Shown here: piece by piece, positions 10,195 to 17,655 of the stretch | Layout: each line of letters begins with the position of its first letter | Numbering within the stretch: the stretch's first letter is position 1 | Assembly (NCBI GenBank): GCA_026990045.1 | Contig: JALSIK010000217.1 | Location: 1 to 18,173, forward strand | Length of the DNA: 18,173 nt | DNA from: Chromatiales bacterium | GTDB taxonomy: Bacteria; Pseudomonadota; Gammaproteobacteria; CAMYNG01 | Reading direction: 5' to 3' | The notes under the pieces: generated by a model | Seen by the model: only the letters and a program-made list of their open reading frames with translations | Told to the model about the DNA's origin: nothing | Database searches by the model: none | Program-made: the position numbers and the translations under genes

Positions 10195-12399
10195 TCAGCC
10201 CTCCCGCCGCCGGGCCGGCTGCCGCTCGCGCCGGCGCCAGGCCACCACCGCCGGCACCAGGCCGGTGAGCAGCAGCACCGCCGCCAGGCCCAGCGGCCAC
10301 AGCACCGGCCGGTTCCACTCGCGCCGCCGCGCCTCGCGCAGGGCCGGGTCCAGGCGCCGGTACATGAAGGTGTTGTGCGCCATCAGGTTGGGCTTGGCGT
10401 TGTGGTACCAGCCGTGGTGGAGGACGAACTGCTGGGGATGCACGCCCCACAGCCACGGGGCGTCGCGGCGGACGATGTCCACCATGCGCCGGATCAGCTT
10501 CATCCGTTCCGGCCCGTTGTCCATGTTGCGCACCCGTTCGAACAGCCGGTTGTACTCGGGATTGTCGTAGTTGGCCGCGTTCTCGCCCCCGTGCTTGACC
10601 TTGCCGTTGGGCCCGTAGAGCAGGAACAGGAAGTTCTCCGGGTCCGGGTAGTCGGCGTTCCAGCCCCACATGAAGAGCTGGGCATTGCCCTTGCGCATCT
10701 TTTCCTGGAACCGGTTGTAGTCGGTGTTGCGGATGACGAGCTGCAGGTCGATCTTGCGGAACTGCTTGCGCAACCAGTCGAAGCGGGCCTTGTCCTCGGG
10801 TCCGCCACCGGTGACATCCAGGTGGATGAGCAGCGGCCGGCCGGTCCGCGCGTCGCGGCCGTCGGGATAGCCGGCCGCGGCCAGCAGCCGCCGCGCCTCC
10901 TCGATGGAACGCCGCCGGGCGCGGCCGTCGCGCCACTCGTAGACATAGGGGTTGATGCCCTCGCGGCCGGTTTCGTGGCCGAAGATCCCGGGCGGAATGA
11001 TGCCCTGGGCCGGGATCCCGCGCCCGTTCATGAAGATGGAGATGAACTCCTCGTAGTCCACCGCGATGGAGATGGCCCGCCGCAGCAGTCGCGCGCGCTC
11101 GCTGTCGCCGCCCACCACCGGGTCCAGCATGTTGAAACCCATGTAATAGGTCGAGGCCTGCACCGCCGTCACCAGCCGGATGTCCTTCGCGCGCATGGCC
11201 GGGGTCAGCTCCGCCTCGCCCGCGCTGGTGAACTGGATGGCCTGGTCGAAGGCGTCGGAGCTGACGCCGGAGACGTCGTAGTAGCCCTGCAGGAACTTGT
11301 TCCAGTAGGGGATGCTCTCCTTCTCCAGGCTGAACACCACCTTGTCGATGAAGGGCAGCGGGCGGCCGGCGTCGTCGAGCCAGCCGCGCCCGGCGTCGCC
11401 GGGCTCGCCCTCGGCCGGGTAGCGCTGGCCGTGGAAGTTGGGATTCCGCTCCAGCACCATGCGCCGGTTGGGATTGTTCTCGGTGAGCATGTAGGCCCCG
11501 GTGCCCACCGGGTACCAGTCGAGGGTGATGTTGCGCGCCTTCAGGCCCGGCTGCGAGTAGAAGCGGTCCGCCTCCCACGGCATGGGCGCGAAGAACGGCA
11601 TGGCCAGCCAGTAGCGGAACTGGGGATACTTGCCCTTGATGCGGACCCGGTAGGTGTAGCGGTCCACCAGCTCCACGCCCGCCAGGGGGTGGCGGCGCAG
11701 GTCCAGCCAGTGTTCCCCCGGCGGCAGGGCCGCCAGGGCCCGCTCCAGCTCCCGGGCATACTCGGCCAGGCCCACGATGTAGCGGTTCATGAGGCTCTGG
11801 ATGGGGGAATGCAGCCGCGGATGGGCCAGGCGCTTGATCTGGTAGACGTAATCGGCCGCCACCAGCTCGCGGCTCCCGGTGCGGGACAGGTCGGACAGGA
11901 CCCGCACGCCGGCCAGGGCCGCCTCGTCCAGGTCATGGTAGAGGTAGCGCCCGGCGCCGTCGCGGGCGAAGGCCGGATGCGGCTGGTAGCGGATGCCGGG
12001 GCGGATGCGGATCTCGTACACGCTGGTGGCGATGGCCTCGGCCGGGGCATCCGCCGGCAACGGCCGGCCCCCGGCATCGTAGTAACGGACCGCGGGCATG
12101 GCCGCCGCGGTGAGGGGCTCCAGGGTGTAGGGCCGCTTGAGAAAGTGGTACTGCAGCGGCGGCTCGTAGATCTGGCCGATGAACTGGTACTCGTTGGAGC
12201 TGTAGGACCGCACCGGGTCCAGGTGCTTGGGGCGGCTGGAGAAGGCCGAGTACAGGATGTTGGCCCCCCGCTGCTCGGGCGGGTAGGGATTGTTCCACGG
12301 CCGCGGCCCGCAGGCGGCCAGCGACAGGAACACCGCCAGTATCGCAGCCCCGCGCCGGAGCCCGGTGGGGTTTTCGCCTTGTGCCGGTGCGGGTATCAT
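10195..12399 (-). CDS. Peptide ABC transporter substrate-binding lipoprotein (SBP_bac_5) with C-terminal membrane segment
   Basis: This is the substrate receptor of the importer and the first gene of its operon. Residues 1-30 are a lipoprotein signal with RR before the hydrophobic core and lipobox L-A-A-C30. The body is an SBP_bac_5 fold: a start such as NILYSAFSSRPKHLDPVRSYSSNE, WYPVGTGAYMLTENNPNRRMVLERNP and GYPDGRDARTGRPL are all family-typical. It is 734 residues, against about 540 for DppA/OppA; insertions lie between residues 90 and 220. Residues about 699-720 form a hydrophobic helix followed by RRRER, so the mature protein would have an N-terminal lipid and a C-terminal transmembrane anchor, which is unusual for this class. 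I chose the ATG at 12399. Gene order SBP-B-C-fused ATPase matches yejABEF and the Npp system of P. aeruginosa. Confidence 0.9.
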   Translation of the reverse strand: MIPAPAQGENPTGLRRGAAILAVFLSLAACGPRPWNNPYPPEQRGANILYSAFSSRPKHLDPVRSYSSNEYQFIGQIYEPPLQYHFLKRPYTLEPLTAAAMPAVRYYDAGGRPLPADAPAEAIATSVYEIRIRPGIRYQPHPAFARDGAGRYLYHDLDEAALAGVRVLSDLSRTGSRELVAADYVYQIKRLAHPRLHSPIQSLMNRYIVGLAEYARELERALAALPPGEHWLDLRRHPLAGVELVDRYTYRVRIKGKYPQFRYWLAMPFFAPMPWEADRFYSQPGLKARNITLDWYPVGTGAYMLTENNPNRRMVLERNPNFHGQRYPAEGEPGDAGRGWLDDAGRPLPFIDKVVFSLEKESIPYWNKFLQGYYDVSGVSSDAFDQAIQFTSAGEAELTPAMRAKDIRLVTAVQASTYYMGFNMLDPVVGGDSERARLLRRAISIAVDYEEFISIFMNGRGIPAQGIIPPGIFGHETGREGINPYVYEWRDGRARRRSIEEARRLLAAAGYPDGRDARTGRPLLIHLDVTGGGPEDKARFDWLRKQFRKIDLQLVIRNTDYNRFQEKMRKGNAQLFMWGWNADYPDPENFLFLLYGPNGKVKHGGENAANYDNPEYNRLFERVRNMDNGPERMKLIRRMVDIVRRDAPWLWGVHPQQFVLHHGWYHNAKPNLMAHNTFMYRRLDPALREARRREWNRPVLWPLGLAAVLLLTGLVPAVVAWRRRERQPARRREG
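12371..12399 (+). promoter_or_regulatory. Possible fabI promoter
   Basis: TTTTCG at 12371-12376 and TATCAT at 12394-12399 are 17 bases apart. The -10 box matches the consensus at five of six positions and the -35 at three of six. It would give a leader of about 98 bases before the fabI ATG. It lies within the first codons of the divergent binding-protein gene. I saw no convincing promoter for the divergent operon in the 104-base gap. Confidence 0.3.
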
Positions 12400-12503
12400 A
12401 ACGACCGCGTCAGCCTACCCGATCAGGCCACCGGACAACAACGGCGGGGACGGGCCTGGCACGCCCCAATCACGACGAACGACCAACAAAGGACAACGCC
12501 ACC

Positions 12504-13301
12504 ATGGGATTCCTGGACGGCAAGCGCGCCCTCATCGTCGGGCTGGCCAGCAACCGCTCCATCGCCTGGGGCATCGCCCAGGCCATGCGCCGGGAGGGGG
12601 CCGAGCTGGCCTTCACCTACCAGAACGAGAAGCTGGAGGACCGGGTGGCCAAGATGGCCGCCGACTGCGGTTCCGACATCGTGGTCCCCTGCGACGTCTC
12701 CAGCGACGAGGCCATCGAGGCCGTGTTCGAGCGCCTGGACGACTACTGGGACGGGCTGGACATCATCGTCCACTCGGTGGCCTTCGCCCCGCGCGAGGCC
12801 CTGGAGGGCGACTTCCTGGACAGCGTCTCGCGCGAGAGCTTCCGCGTCGCCCACGAGATCAGCTCCTACAGCTTCGCCGCCCTGGCCAAGGCCGGCTGCA
12901 ACATGATGGAGGGCCGCGACGGCGCCCTGCTCACCCTCAGCTACCTGGGCGCCGAGCGGGCCATGCCCAACTACAACGTCATGGGCCTGGCCAAGGCCAG
13001 CCTGGAGGCCAACGTCCGCTACATGGCCCACAGCCTGGGCCCCGACGGCATCCGGGTCAACGCCATCTCGGCCGGCCCCATCAAGACCCTGGCCGCCGCC
13101 GGCATCTCCAACTTCCGCAAGATGCTCGACGAGGTGGAGCGCACCGCCCCGCTGCGGCGCAACGTCACCATCGACGACGTGGGCAACGTGGCGGCCTTTC
13201 TCTGCTCCGACCTGGCCGCCGGCGTCACCGGCGAGGTGGTGTACGTGGACGCCGGCTACAACATCATGGGCATGCGCCCGCTGGACGCCGACGGCGGCTG
13301 A
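12504..13301 (+). CDS. fabI: Enoyl-[acyl-carrier-protein] reductase (NADH)
   Basis: FabI reduces trans-2-enoyl-ACP in the last step of each fatty-acid elongation cycle (cytoplasm, FASII). The 265-residue protein follows the E. coli enzyme (262) closely: MGFLDGKRALIVGLASNRSIAWGIA is the atypical dinucleotide-binding site, the active site has Y147, Y157 and K164 in SYLGAERAMPNYNVMGLAK, and NAISAGPIKTLAA is the mobile substrate-binding loop. Residue 93, Gly in E. coli (HSIGFAP), is Ala here (HSVAFAP); substitutions at Gly93 reduce triclosan binding in E. coli. An AGGA 10 bases upstream supports the ATG at 12504. It diverges from the peptide importer and converges on the symporter gene. In P. aeruginosa it directly follows ppiD; here the symporter lies between. 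Confidence 0.96.
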   Translation: MGFLDGKRALIVGLASNRSIAWGIAQAMRREGAELAFTYQNEKLEDRVAKMAADCGSDIVVPCDVSSDEAIEAVFERLDDYWDGLDIIVHSVAFAPREALEGDFLDSVSRESFRVAHEISSYSFAALAKAGCNMMEGRDGALLTLSYLGAERAMPNYNVMGLAKASLEANVRYMAHSLGPDGIRVNAISAGPIKTLAAAGISNFRKMLDEVERTAPLRRNVTIDDVGNVAAFLCSDLAAGVTGEVVYVDAGYNIMGMRPLDADGG

Positions 13302-13436
13302 CGGCAGGCGCGCCACCCCGGCGGAACGCCGAGCCCCGGCTGGGCAACAGCCATGTCATTTCGACCTGCAGGAGCGCCGCCCCGGCGCGAAGGAACACGC
13401 CCCCCGGCGTGAACGCCATGCCGCGGCTGTTTCGTC

Positions 13437-13480
13437 ATCTCCCGCTCCCCGCGGGGGAGAGGGTCGGGGTGAGAGGGGCA
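13437..13480. repeat. REP-like repeat (CTCTCCC...GGGTCGGGGTGAGAGGG type)
   Basis: The sequence has a CTCCCC/GGGGAG hairpin followed by GAGGGTCGGGGTGAGAGG. Read on the minus strand it begins CCCCTCTCACCCCGACCCTC, a form I recognise as a widespread intergenic repeat of gammaproteobacteria, whose translation gives the familiar LTPTLSP peptide. Copy number in this genome cannot be judged from the window. Confidence 0.6.
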
Positions 13481-13501
13481 TGAACACGCCGCGTCGCGGC
13501 A

Positions 13502-13522
13502 CGTTCTGACATCTGTCCTCTG
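13502..13522. repeat. Second, short heptamer array (three CAGANNN units)
   Basis: On the plus strand the units are CGTTCTG, ACATCTG and TCCTCTG in exact 7-base phase. On the minus strand they are CAGAGGA, CAGATGT and CAGAACG. This is the same constant tetramer as the array at 5624-5714, again at a convergent gene junction and again beside a hairpin. Confidence 0.65.
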
Positions 13523-13595
13523 TTTTTTCTTCCGGCAGGTGTCTCTTCGCGGCCGGGGACCGTTCCTGCGCCCATCTGCTCCCCCGTGCCTGCGG

Positions 13596-14897
13596 CTACG
13601 AGGTCTCCGGCTCCGGCTCGGCGGCCAGGATGTCCTGCTCGCCCTCCATGCGCGCCACCATCACCGCCCCCACCGAGTCCGAGAACACGTTGACCGCGGT
13701 GCGCAGCATGTCCAGCACCCGGTCCACCGCCAGGATCACGCCGATGGCCTCCAGCGGCAGGCCGACGGCGGCCAGGATGATGGTGATGGCCACCAGCGAG
13801 GCCGACGGGATCCCCGCCACCCCGATGGAGGTGAGCAGGGCGATGAGGACGATGGTGAACTGGGTCACCAGGCCCAGCTCCAGCCCGTAGAGCTGGGCGA
13901 TGAACATGGCCACCACGCACTCGTAGAGGGCGGTGCCGTCCATGTTCACCGTGGCGCCCAGGGGCAGCACGAAGGAGGCGGTGCGGTTGGACACGCCGGC
14001 GTTCTTCTCCACGCACTCCAGGGTCAGGGGCAGGGTGGCGGAGGACGAGGCGGTGGAAAAGGCCGTGAGCAGGGCCGGGGCCATGGCGCGGAAGTGGCGC
14101 ACCGGGCTCACCCGTCCCAGCAGGCGCAGGACCAGGGGAAGGGTGACCAGGGCGTGGAAGGCCAGGGCCGCCACCACCGTGAACACGAACTTGCCCAGGG
14201 TCAGGGCGAACTCCGCCATCTGCCGCAGTTCCAGGCCCGCCACCACCTTGGCCACCAGGCAGAACACCCCCAGCGGCGCGAACTTCATGATCAGCATGGT
14301 CACCCGCATCATGATGTTGAGCACGCCCTGCCAGAAGTTGTACTGCACCTGCGCCTGGGCATCGTCGAGCCGGGTGAGGAAGTACCCGTACAGCAGGCTG
14401 AAGAAGATGAGCCCCAGGAGCTGGCCGTCGGCCGCCGCGGCCACGATGTTGGGGGGCACCATGCTGATGAAGACGCCGGTCAGGTCGGACAGATCCCGCT
14501 CCCCCAGGCGCGAGAGGTCCTGGTCGGCCGCCGCCCCGGCCGAGGCCAGGAGGCTGCGCGCCAGCTCCGGGTCCACCACCCCCGGGGCCACCAGGTTCAC
14601 CAGCGCCAGCCCGGTGACGATGGCGAGGAAGCTGCTGGCGACGTAGAAGACCAGGGTCTTGGCCCCCAGGCGGCCGATGCCGTGACCGCCGCCGATGCCC
14701 GCCATCCCGATGACGATGGACGAGACCACCAGCGGCACGATGATCATCTTCAGCCCGTTGAGAAACAGCGTGCCGAAGAACTCGTACACCGCGTAGGCGC
14801 GCACGCCCAGCACCGTGCCCTCGGTGCCGGTGGCCAGGCCCGCGCCCACCGCCAGCACCAGGGCGATGAGGATCTGCCAGTGCAGGGCCAGGCGCAT
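13596..14897 (-). CDS. Dicarboxylate/amino acid:cation symporter (DAACS family)
   Basis: This is an inner-membrane secondary transporter that brings in glutamate/aspartate or C4-dicarboxylates with Na+ or H+. The 433-residue protein has the family's usual size. Visible hallmarks are the Ser-rich re-entrant loop TAFSTASSSATLPLT, the cation/substrate motif VLPLGATVNMDGTALYE in TM7, the second re-entrant loop GVAGIPSASL, and TM8 DRVLDMLRTAVNVFSDS with the substrate-binding Asp, Arg and Asn. The N-terminal hydrophobic helices start at LHWQILIALVLAVGAGLATG. The exact substrate cannot be told from sequence (GltP-, DctA- and GltT-type proteins share these motifs). It starts 21 bases after the ppiD stop, so the two are likely co-transcribed. 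It sits where fabI would follow ppiD in Pseudomonas, which suggests a lineage-specific insertion. Confidence 0.93.
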   Translation of the reverse strand: MRLALHWQILIALVLAVGAGLATGTEGTVLGVRAYAVYEFFGTLFLNGLKMIIVPLVVSSIVIGMAGIGGGHGIGRLGAKTLVFYVASSFLAIVTGLALVNLVAPGVVDPELARSLLASAGAAADQDLSRLGERDLSDLTGVFISMVPPNIVAAAADGQLLGLIFFSLLYGYFLTRLDDAQAQVQYNFWQGVLNIMMRVTMLIMKFAPLGVFCLVAKVVAGLELRQMAEFALTLGKFVFTVVAALAFHALVTLPLVLRLLGRVSPVRHFRAMAPALLTAFSTASSSATLPLTLECVEKNAGVSNRTASFVLPLGATVNMDGTALYECVVAMFIAQLYGLELGLVTQFTIVLIALLTSIGVAGIPSASLVAITIILAAVGLPLEAIGVILAVDRVLDMLRTAVNVFSDSVGAVMVARMEGEQDILAAEPEPETS

Positions 14898-14918
14898 GGT
14901 AAAGGCCGCCCGGTGCCC

Positions 14919-16841
14919 CTAGGGCCCGTCTTCGCCGGGCGGAGTGATCACCACGTCGGCGGTGCCGCGCAGGAATCGCACGAGGTGTTCGAAGTCCTCC
15001 CGTCCGCGGGCCGCCGCCAGGCGCCGCTGCTCCGCCACCACGTCCTTGTCGTCCAGCTTCTCCGGTCGGCGCTGCCCGAACACCACCACCACCGCCGCCT
15101 CGCCCGACGGCCGGGAGACGGTCCGCACTCCCGCCTGCCCGCCGGCGGGCACGGCCAGGGCGAAGGCCGCCCGGTGCAGATCGGGAGGGAGGCCGGCGCC
15201 GGCCCCCGATCCCTCGCGCATGATCCAGCCCGCCCGCTTCCAGGCCGCCTCCTTGATGGACGCCGCCACCTTCCCAGGATCTTCGCCGGCGGCAATCCGC
15301 CGGGCGGTGGCCTCGGCCGCCTTGCGCGCGGCGGTGGACGCCTGCTCGCGCCTGAGCCGGGCGGCGATGACCGCCCGCACCTCCTCCAGCGTCTTGACCC
15401 GCGCCGGGCGATGTTCCGCCACGCGCAGCACCACCCGGCGGGTGTCGTCCACGTCGATGAGGGGGCTGTTGCGCCCTTCCTCCATCACCTCCGGGGAAAA
15501 GGCGGCCTCCACCACCTCCCGGTTGGCCAGCAGGCCGGGGCCGCCGGCGCGCGAGAACCAGTCGCTGGTCCTGATCTCCAGGCCCAGCTCCCGGGCCACG
15601 GGCTCCAGGCTGTCGGGCGACTCCTCGCTCAGGATGTACAGCTTCTCCGACAACTCGTAGAAACGTTCCTCGGCCCGCTCCAGCTGCAGCTCGTGGCGGA
15701 TCCGGTCCTTCACCTTCTCGAACGGCGGGATCTCGGGCTCGCGCACGGCCTCCACCTTCACCACGTGGTAACCGAAGCGGGTACGCACGGGACCGCCCAG
15801 CTCGCCGGCCCCGAGCGAGAACACCAGGTCGGCGAAGGGCTTGACCATGGCGTCACGGGTGAAAAATCCCAGGTCACCGCCCTGCTCGGCGCTGGCCCTG
15901 TCCTCGGACATCTCGCGGGCCACCTTCTCGAACGGCTCCCCGGACCGGACCCGGGCCAGCGCCTCCTCGGCCTTCTTGCGCGCCTCGGCGTCGGGGGTGT
16001 CGGCGTCCACCTTGATGAGGATGTGGCGGGCCCGGCGCTCGGCCTTGCCGGTGGCGAAGGCCCGCCGGTTTTGCTCGTAGTAGTCCCGCAGGGACTGCTC
16101 GTCGATCTCGATACCGCGGGCCAGGGTCTCCAGGCCGAGCTCCACGTAGGCGATGCGCACCTGCTCCGGCTGGCGGAAGCTTTCCTTGTTGGCCTCGTAG
16201 TATTCACCAATGGCATCCTCGTCCACGTTCACCCGTGCCAGGTAGGGCGCGAGTGAAAACTCCAGCACCCCGACGTCGCGCTGTTCGCGCCGGGCCTCGA
16301 GCAGCACCCGCACCTCGGCCCGCGTCGCGAGTCCCGAATCCGCCACCCCGTTGCGAAGCTGGGCCCGCAGGATGTCCCGGGCCAGCGACGCCTCGTAGGC
16401 ACGCTCGTCCATGCGCCAAGCCCGCAGGATCTCGCGGTACCGCTCCGGCGAAAACCGGCCCTCCCGCTGGAAGGTGGGGTTGGCCTGGAGGGTCTTCAGG
16501 ATGAGCCGCGGGGAGGCGGCGAAACCGGCATCGTCGAGGAACTGCTCCAGCAGCACCCGTTCCACCAGGCCCTCGATGACGGGACCCCGCAGCCGGGCCG
16601 GGTCCAGCATGGCCGGGTCGAGCTGCTTGCCCAGCAGGCGCTGGAGCTGGTCCTGGTAGTTGCGCAGGGCGCGCAGGTACTCGGCCTCGCTGATCTCGGT
16701 GCCGTCCACCACTGCCACCGTGCCGCCGCCGCTGCCGCCGAGGTAGCTGTTGAGGCCGAAGGTCGCGAAGGCGATGACGATGAGACCGACGATGGTCCAG
16801 ACGATGATGCCCTGGGCGCGGTCGCGGATCTGCTGCAGCAT
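14919..16841 (-). CDS. ppiD: Periplasmic folding chaperone, parvulin-like (SurA N-terminal domain)
   Basis: PpiD is an inner-membrane-anchored periplasmic chaperone associated with the Sec translocon. The 640 residues (about 620 in E. coli) start with MLQQIRDRAQGIIVWTIVGL, and residues 12-30 form the single membrane anchor. A SurA-N-like helical region follows (about 40-260), with NPTFQREGRFSPERYREILR. The parvulin domain is at about 269-365 (ARHILIKVD, GGDLGFF, VRTRFGYHVVKV), then a helical C-terminal region. In E. coli PpiD the parvulin domain is catalytically weak; I cannot judge activity here. I chose the ATG at 16841, in line with the family N-terminus. Neighbours hupB and lon are as in E. 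coli. The tRNA terminator and a perfect hairpin precede it, so it probably has its own promoter, which I did not find. Confidence 0.94.
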   Translation of the reverse strand: MLQQIRDRAQGIIVWTIVGLIVIAFATFGLNSYLGGSGGGTVAVVDGTEISEAEYLRALRNYQDQLQRLLGKQLDPAMLDPARLRGPVIEGLVERVLLEQFLDDAGFAASPRLILKTLQANPTFQREGRFSPERYREILRAWRMDERAYEASLARDILRAQLRNGVADSGLATRAEVRVLLEARREQRDVGVLEFSLAPYLARVNVDEDAIGEYYEANKESFRQPEQVRIAYVELGLETLARGIEIDEQSLRDYYEQNRRAFATGKAERRARHILIKVDADTPDAEARKKAEEALARVRSGEPFEKVAREMSEDRASAEQGGDLGFFTRDAMVKPFADLVFSLGAGELGGPVRTRFGYHVVKVEAVREPEIPPFEKVKDRIRHELQLERAEERFYELSEKLYILSEESPDSLEPVARELGLEIRTSDWFSRAGGPGLLANREVVEAAFSPEVMEEGRNSPLIDVDDTRRVVLRVAEHRPARVKTLEEVRAVIAARLRREQASTAARKAAEATARRIAAGEDPGKVAASIKEAAWKRAGWIMREGSGAGAGLPPDLHRAAFALAVPAGGQAGVRTVSRPSGEAAVVVVFGQRRPEKLDDKDVVAEQRRLAAARGREDFEHLVRFLRGTADVVITPPGEDGP

Positions 16842-16863
16842 GGCTCCGTGTCCCCGTGGTCAG

Positions 16864-16887
16864 CGCGGGCGCCCGCCGGCGCCCGCG
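16864..16887. other. Perfect 10-bp hairpin upstream of ppiD
   Basis: CGCGGGCGCC at 16864-16873 pairs perfectly with 16878-16887 around a four-base loop (CGCC). It lies between the tRNA terminator and ppiD, 22 bases before the ATG. It may lie in the ppiD leader or back up the terminator. Confidence 0.6.
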
Positions 16888-16891
16888 GGAC

Positions 16892-16925
16892 AAAGAAAAA
16901 GGGCGGGACCTGAGGCCGCGCCCTT
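16892..16925 (-). terminator. Rho-independent terminator of the hupB-tRNA unit
   Basis: On the minus strand AAGGGCG (16925-16919) pairs with CGCCCTT (16905-16899) around a 13-base loop and is followed by TTTTTCTTT. It is seven bases past the tRNA-Asp 3' end. Confidence 0.8.
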
Positions 16926-16932
16926 GGAACAG

Positions 16933-17009
16933 TGGCGGAGTGGACGGGACTCGAACCCGCGACCCCCGGCGTGACAGGCCGGTATTCTAACCAGCTGAAC
17001 TACCACTCC
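16933..17009 (-). tRNA. tRNA-Asp (anticodon GTC)
   Basis: The 77-base gene includes an encoded CCA. The acceptor stem is GGAGTGG/CCACTCC with discriminator G, the D arm is AGTTCAGCTGGTTAGAATA, and the anticodon loop is CTGTCAC with GTC. The T arm contains GGTTCGAGTCC. It lies 14 bases from tRNA-Val in the same direction and is followed by a terminator. Confidence 0.97.
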
Positions 17010-17023
17010 AAGTCGAAAGCTCG

Positions 17024-17099
17024 TGGTGGGTGCTGCAGGGCTCGAACCTGCGACCCTCGCCTTGTAAGGGCGATGCTCTCCCAGCTGAGCTAAGCACCC
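17024..17099 (-). tRNA. tRNA-Val (anticodon TAC)
   Basis: The 76-base gene includes CCA. The acceptor stem is GGGTGCT/AGCACCC with discriminator A, the D arm is TAGCTCAGCTGGGAGAGCA, and the anticodon loop is CTTACAA with TAC. The T arm contains GGTTCGAGCCC. It starts 40 bases after the hupB stop and is probably transcribed with hupB and tRNA-Asp. Confidence 0.97.
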
Positions 17100-17139
17100 G
17101 GGCGGCGGTGGAAACAGCGCCCCGCCTCCGGGAGGCGCG

Positions 17140-17412
17140 CTAGTTTACGGCATCCTTGAGCGCTTTGCCAGCCTTGAAGGCCGGGACCTTGGACGCGGCG
17201 ATGCTGATGGTCTCGCCGGTGCGCGGGTTGCGGCCGGTGCGGGCGGCCCGGTCCCGGACCAGGAAAGTGCCGAAGCCGACGATGGTCACGGTGTCGCCCT
17301 GCTTGAGGGCCCGGGTCACGGCATCGATGAAGGTATCCACGGCCCGGGTGGCGGCGGCCTTGGACAGATCGGCGCCTTCGGCGACGGCATCAATGAGTTC
17401 TGCTTTGTTCAC
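17140..17412 (-). CDS. hupB: DNA-binding protein HU-beta
   Basis: HU bends and compacts DNA as a dimer in the nucleoid. The 90 residues match the family length exactly. The helical N-terminal dimer region begins MNKAELIDAVA; GFGTFLVRDRAARTGRNPRTGE (about 46-67) is the beta-arm signature with the DNA-intercalating Pro in RNP; FKAGKALKDAV closes the chain. The start is GTG at 17412, with GGGGAG eight bases upstream; there is no in-frame ATG that would fit the family N-terminus. It lies directly downstream of lon, as in E. coli and Pseudomonas. A terminator and a strong promoter lie in the gap before it. Confidence 0.97.
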   Translation of the reverse strand: MNKAELIDAVAEGADLSKAAATRAVDTFIDAVTRALKQGDTVTIVGFGTFLVRDRAARTGRNPRTGETISIAASKVPAFKAGKALKDAVN

Positions 17413-17450
17413 AATGAGGACTCCCCTTATTGTAATTTACTGAGTCAATT

Positions 17451-17476
17451 AAAAAAAACGCCGCCGGGAACGGCGG
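17451..17476 (-). terminator. Intrinsic terminator in the hupB leader
   Basis: On the minus strand CCGCCG (17476-17471) pairs with CGGCGG (17466-17461) around a TTCC loop. The pair CG and then eight T follow. It lies 39 bases before the hupB start but downstream of the promoter at 17503-17531, so it could stop lon read-through, attenuate hupB, or both. Confidence 0.75.
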
Positions 17477-17502
17477 TGCCACAGCTTCCTGCAACCCGGC
17501 CA

Positions 17503-17531
17503 TATATACCAACCGGCCTGCAGGGGGTCAA
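17503..17531 (-). promoter_or_regulatory. Strong sigma-70 promoter upstream of hupB
   Basis: On the minus strand TTGACC (17531-17526) and TATATA (17508-17503) are separated by exactly 17 bases; both boxes match five of six consensus positions. The predicted start is near 17496, giving a leader of about 84 bases to the hupB GTG. Confidence 0.6.
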
Positions 17532-17614
17532 GCACGGCGCGCCGCTTTGCGGTACGCCGTCACGTCTCGCCGGCTGCCCGCACAAGTGCCTGAATCCATG
17601 GGTTTCTTGCACGC

Positions 17615-17638
17615 GCCGGGATCGGGGCCGATCCCGGC
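17615..17638. other. Near-perfect palindrome downstream of lon
   Basis: GCCGGGATCGG at 17615-17625 is inverted at 17628-17638 with two bases between, giving an 11-bp arm. It starts 17 bases after the lon stop codon. No T-run follows on the minus strand, so it is not a canonical terminator; it may protect the lon mRNA 3' end. Confidence 0.5.
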
Positions 17639-17655
17639 CCCGGCGGCGGCGTATC

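Larger units (their letters stand above)
13302..13595. other. Convergent gap between fabI and symporter, filled with hairpins
   Basis: This 294-base gap contains no supported gene. Successive hairpins lie at 13319-13331 (5-bp stem), 13374-13388 (5 bp), 13396-13411 (CACGCC/GGCGTG), 13445-13459 (CTCCCC/GGGGAG) and 13482-13506 (12 bp with two G-T pairs). Three heptamers (13502-13522) and a T-run at 13523-13528 follow. It presumably ends transcription from both sides. The right part, 13530-13595, shows nothing further. Confidence 0.7.

Noticed and set aside
12456..12496. Loose ACGACGA/ACGACCA repeat before fabI
   Set aside because: Only two units agree well; too weak to call a repeat or operator.
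9199..12906. A very long plus-strand open frame antisense to the transporter genes, with similar ones opposite ppiD, the symporter and the ATPase
   Set aside because: It is rich in His, Gln, Gly, Pro and Arg with no domain, and mirrors the codon bias of the GC-rich gene on the other strand. These are shadow frames.
17461..17500. GCCGGG near the hupB transcript start pairing with CCCGGC in the terminator as an antiterminator
   Set aside because: The 5' partner lies at or before the predicted transcription start, so it may not be in the RNA.
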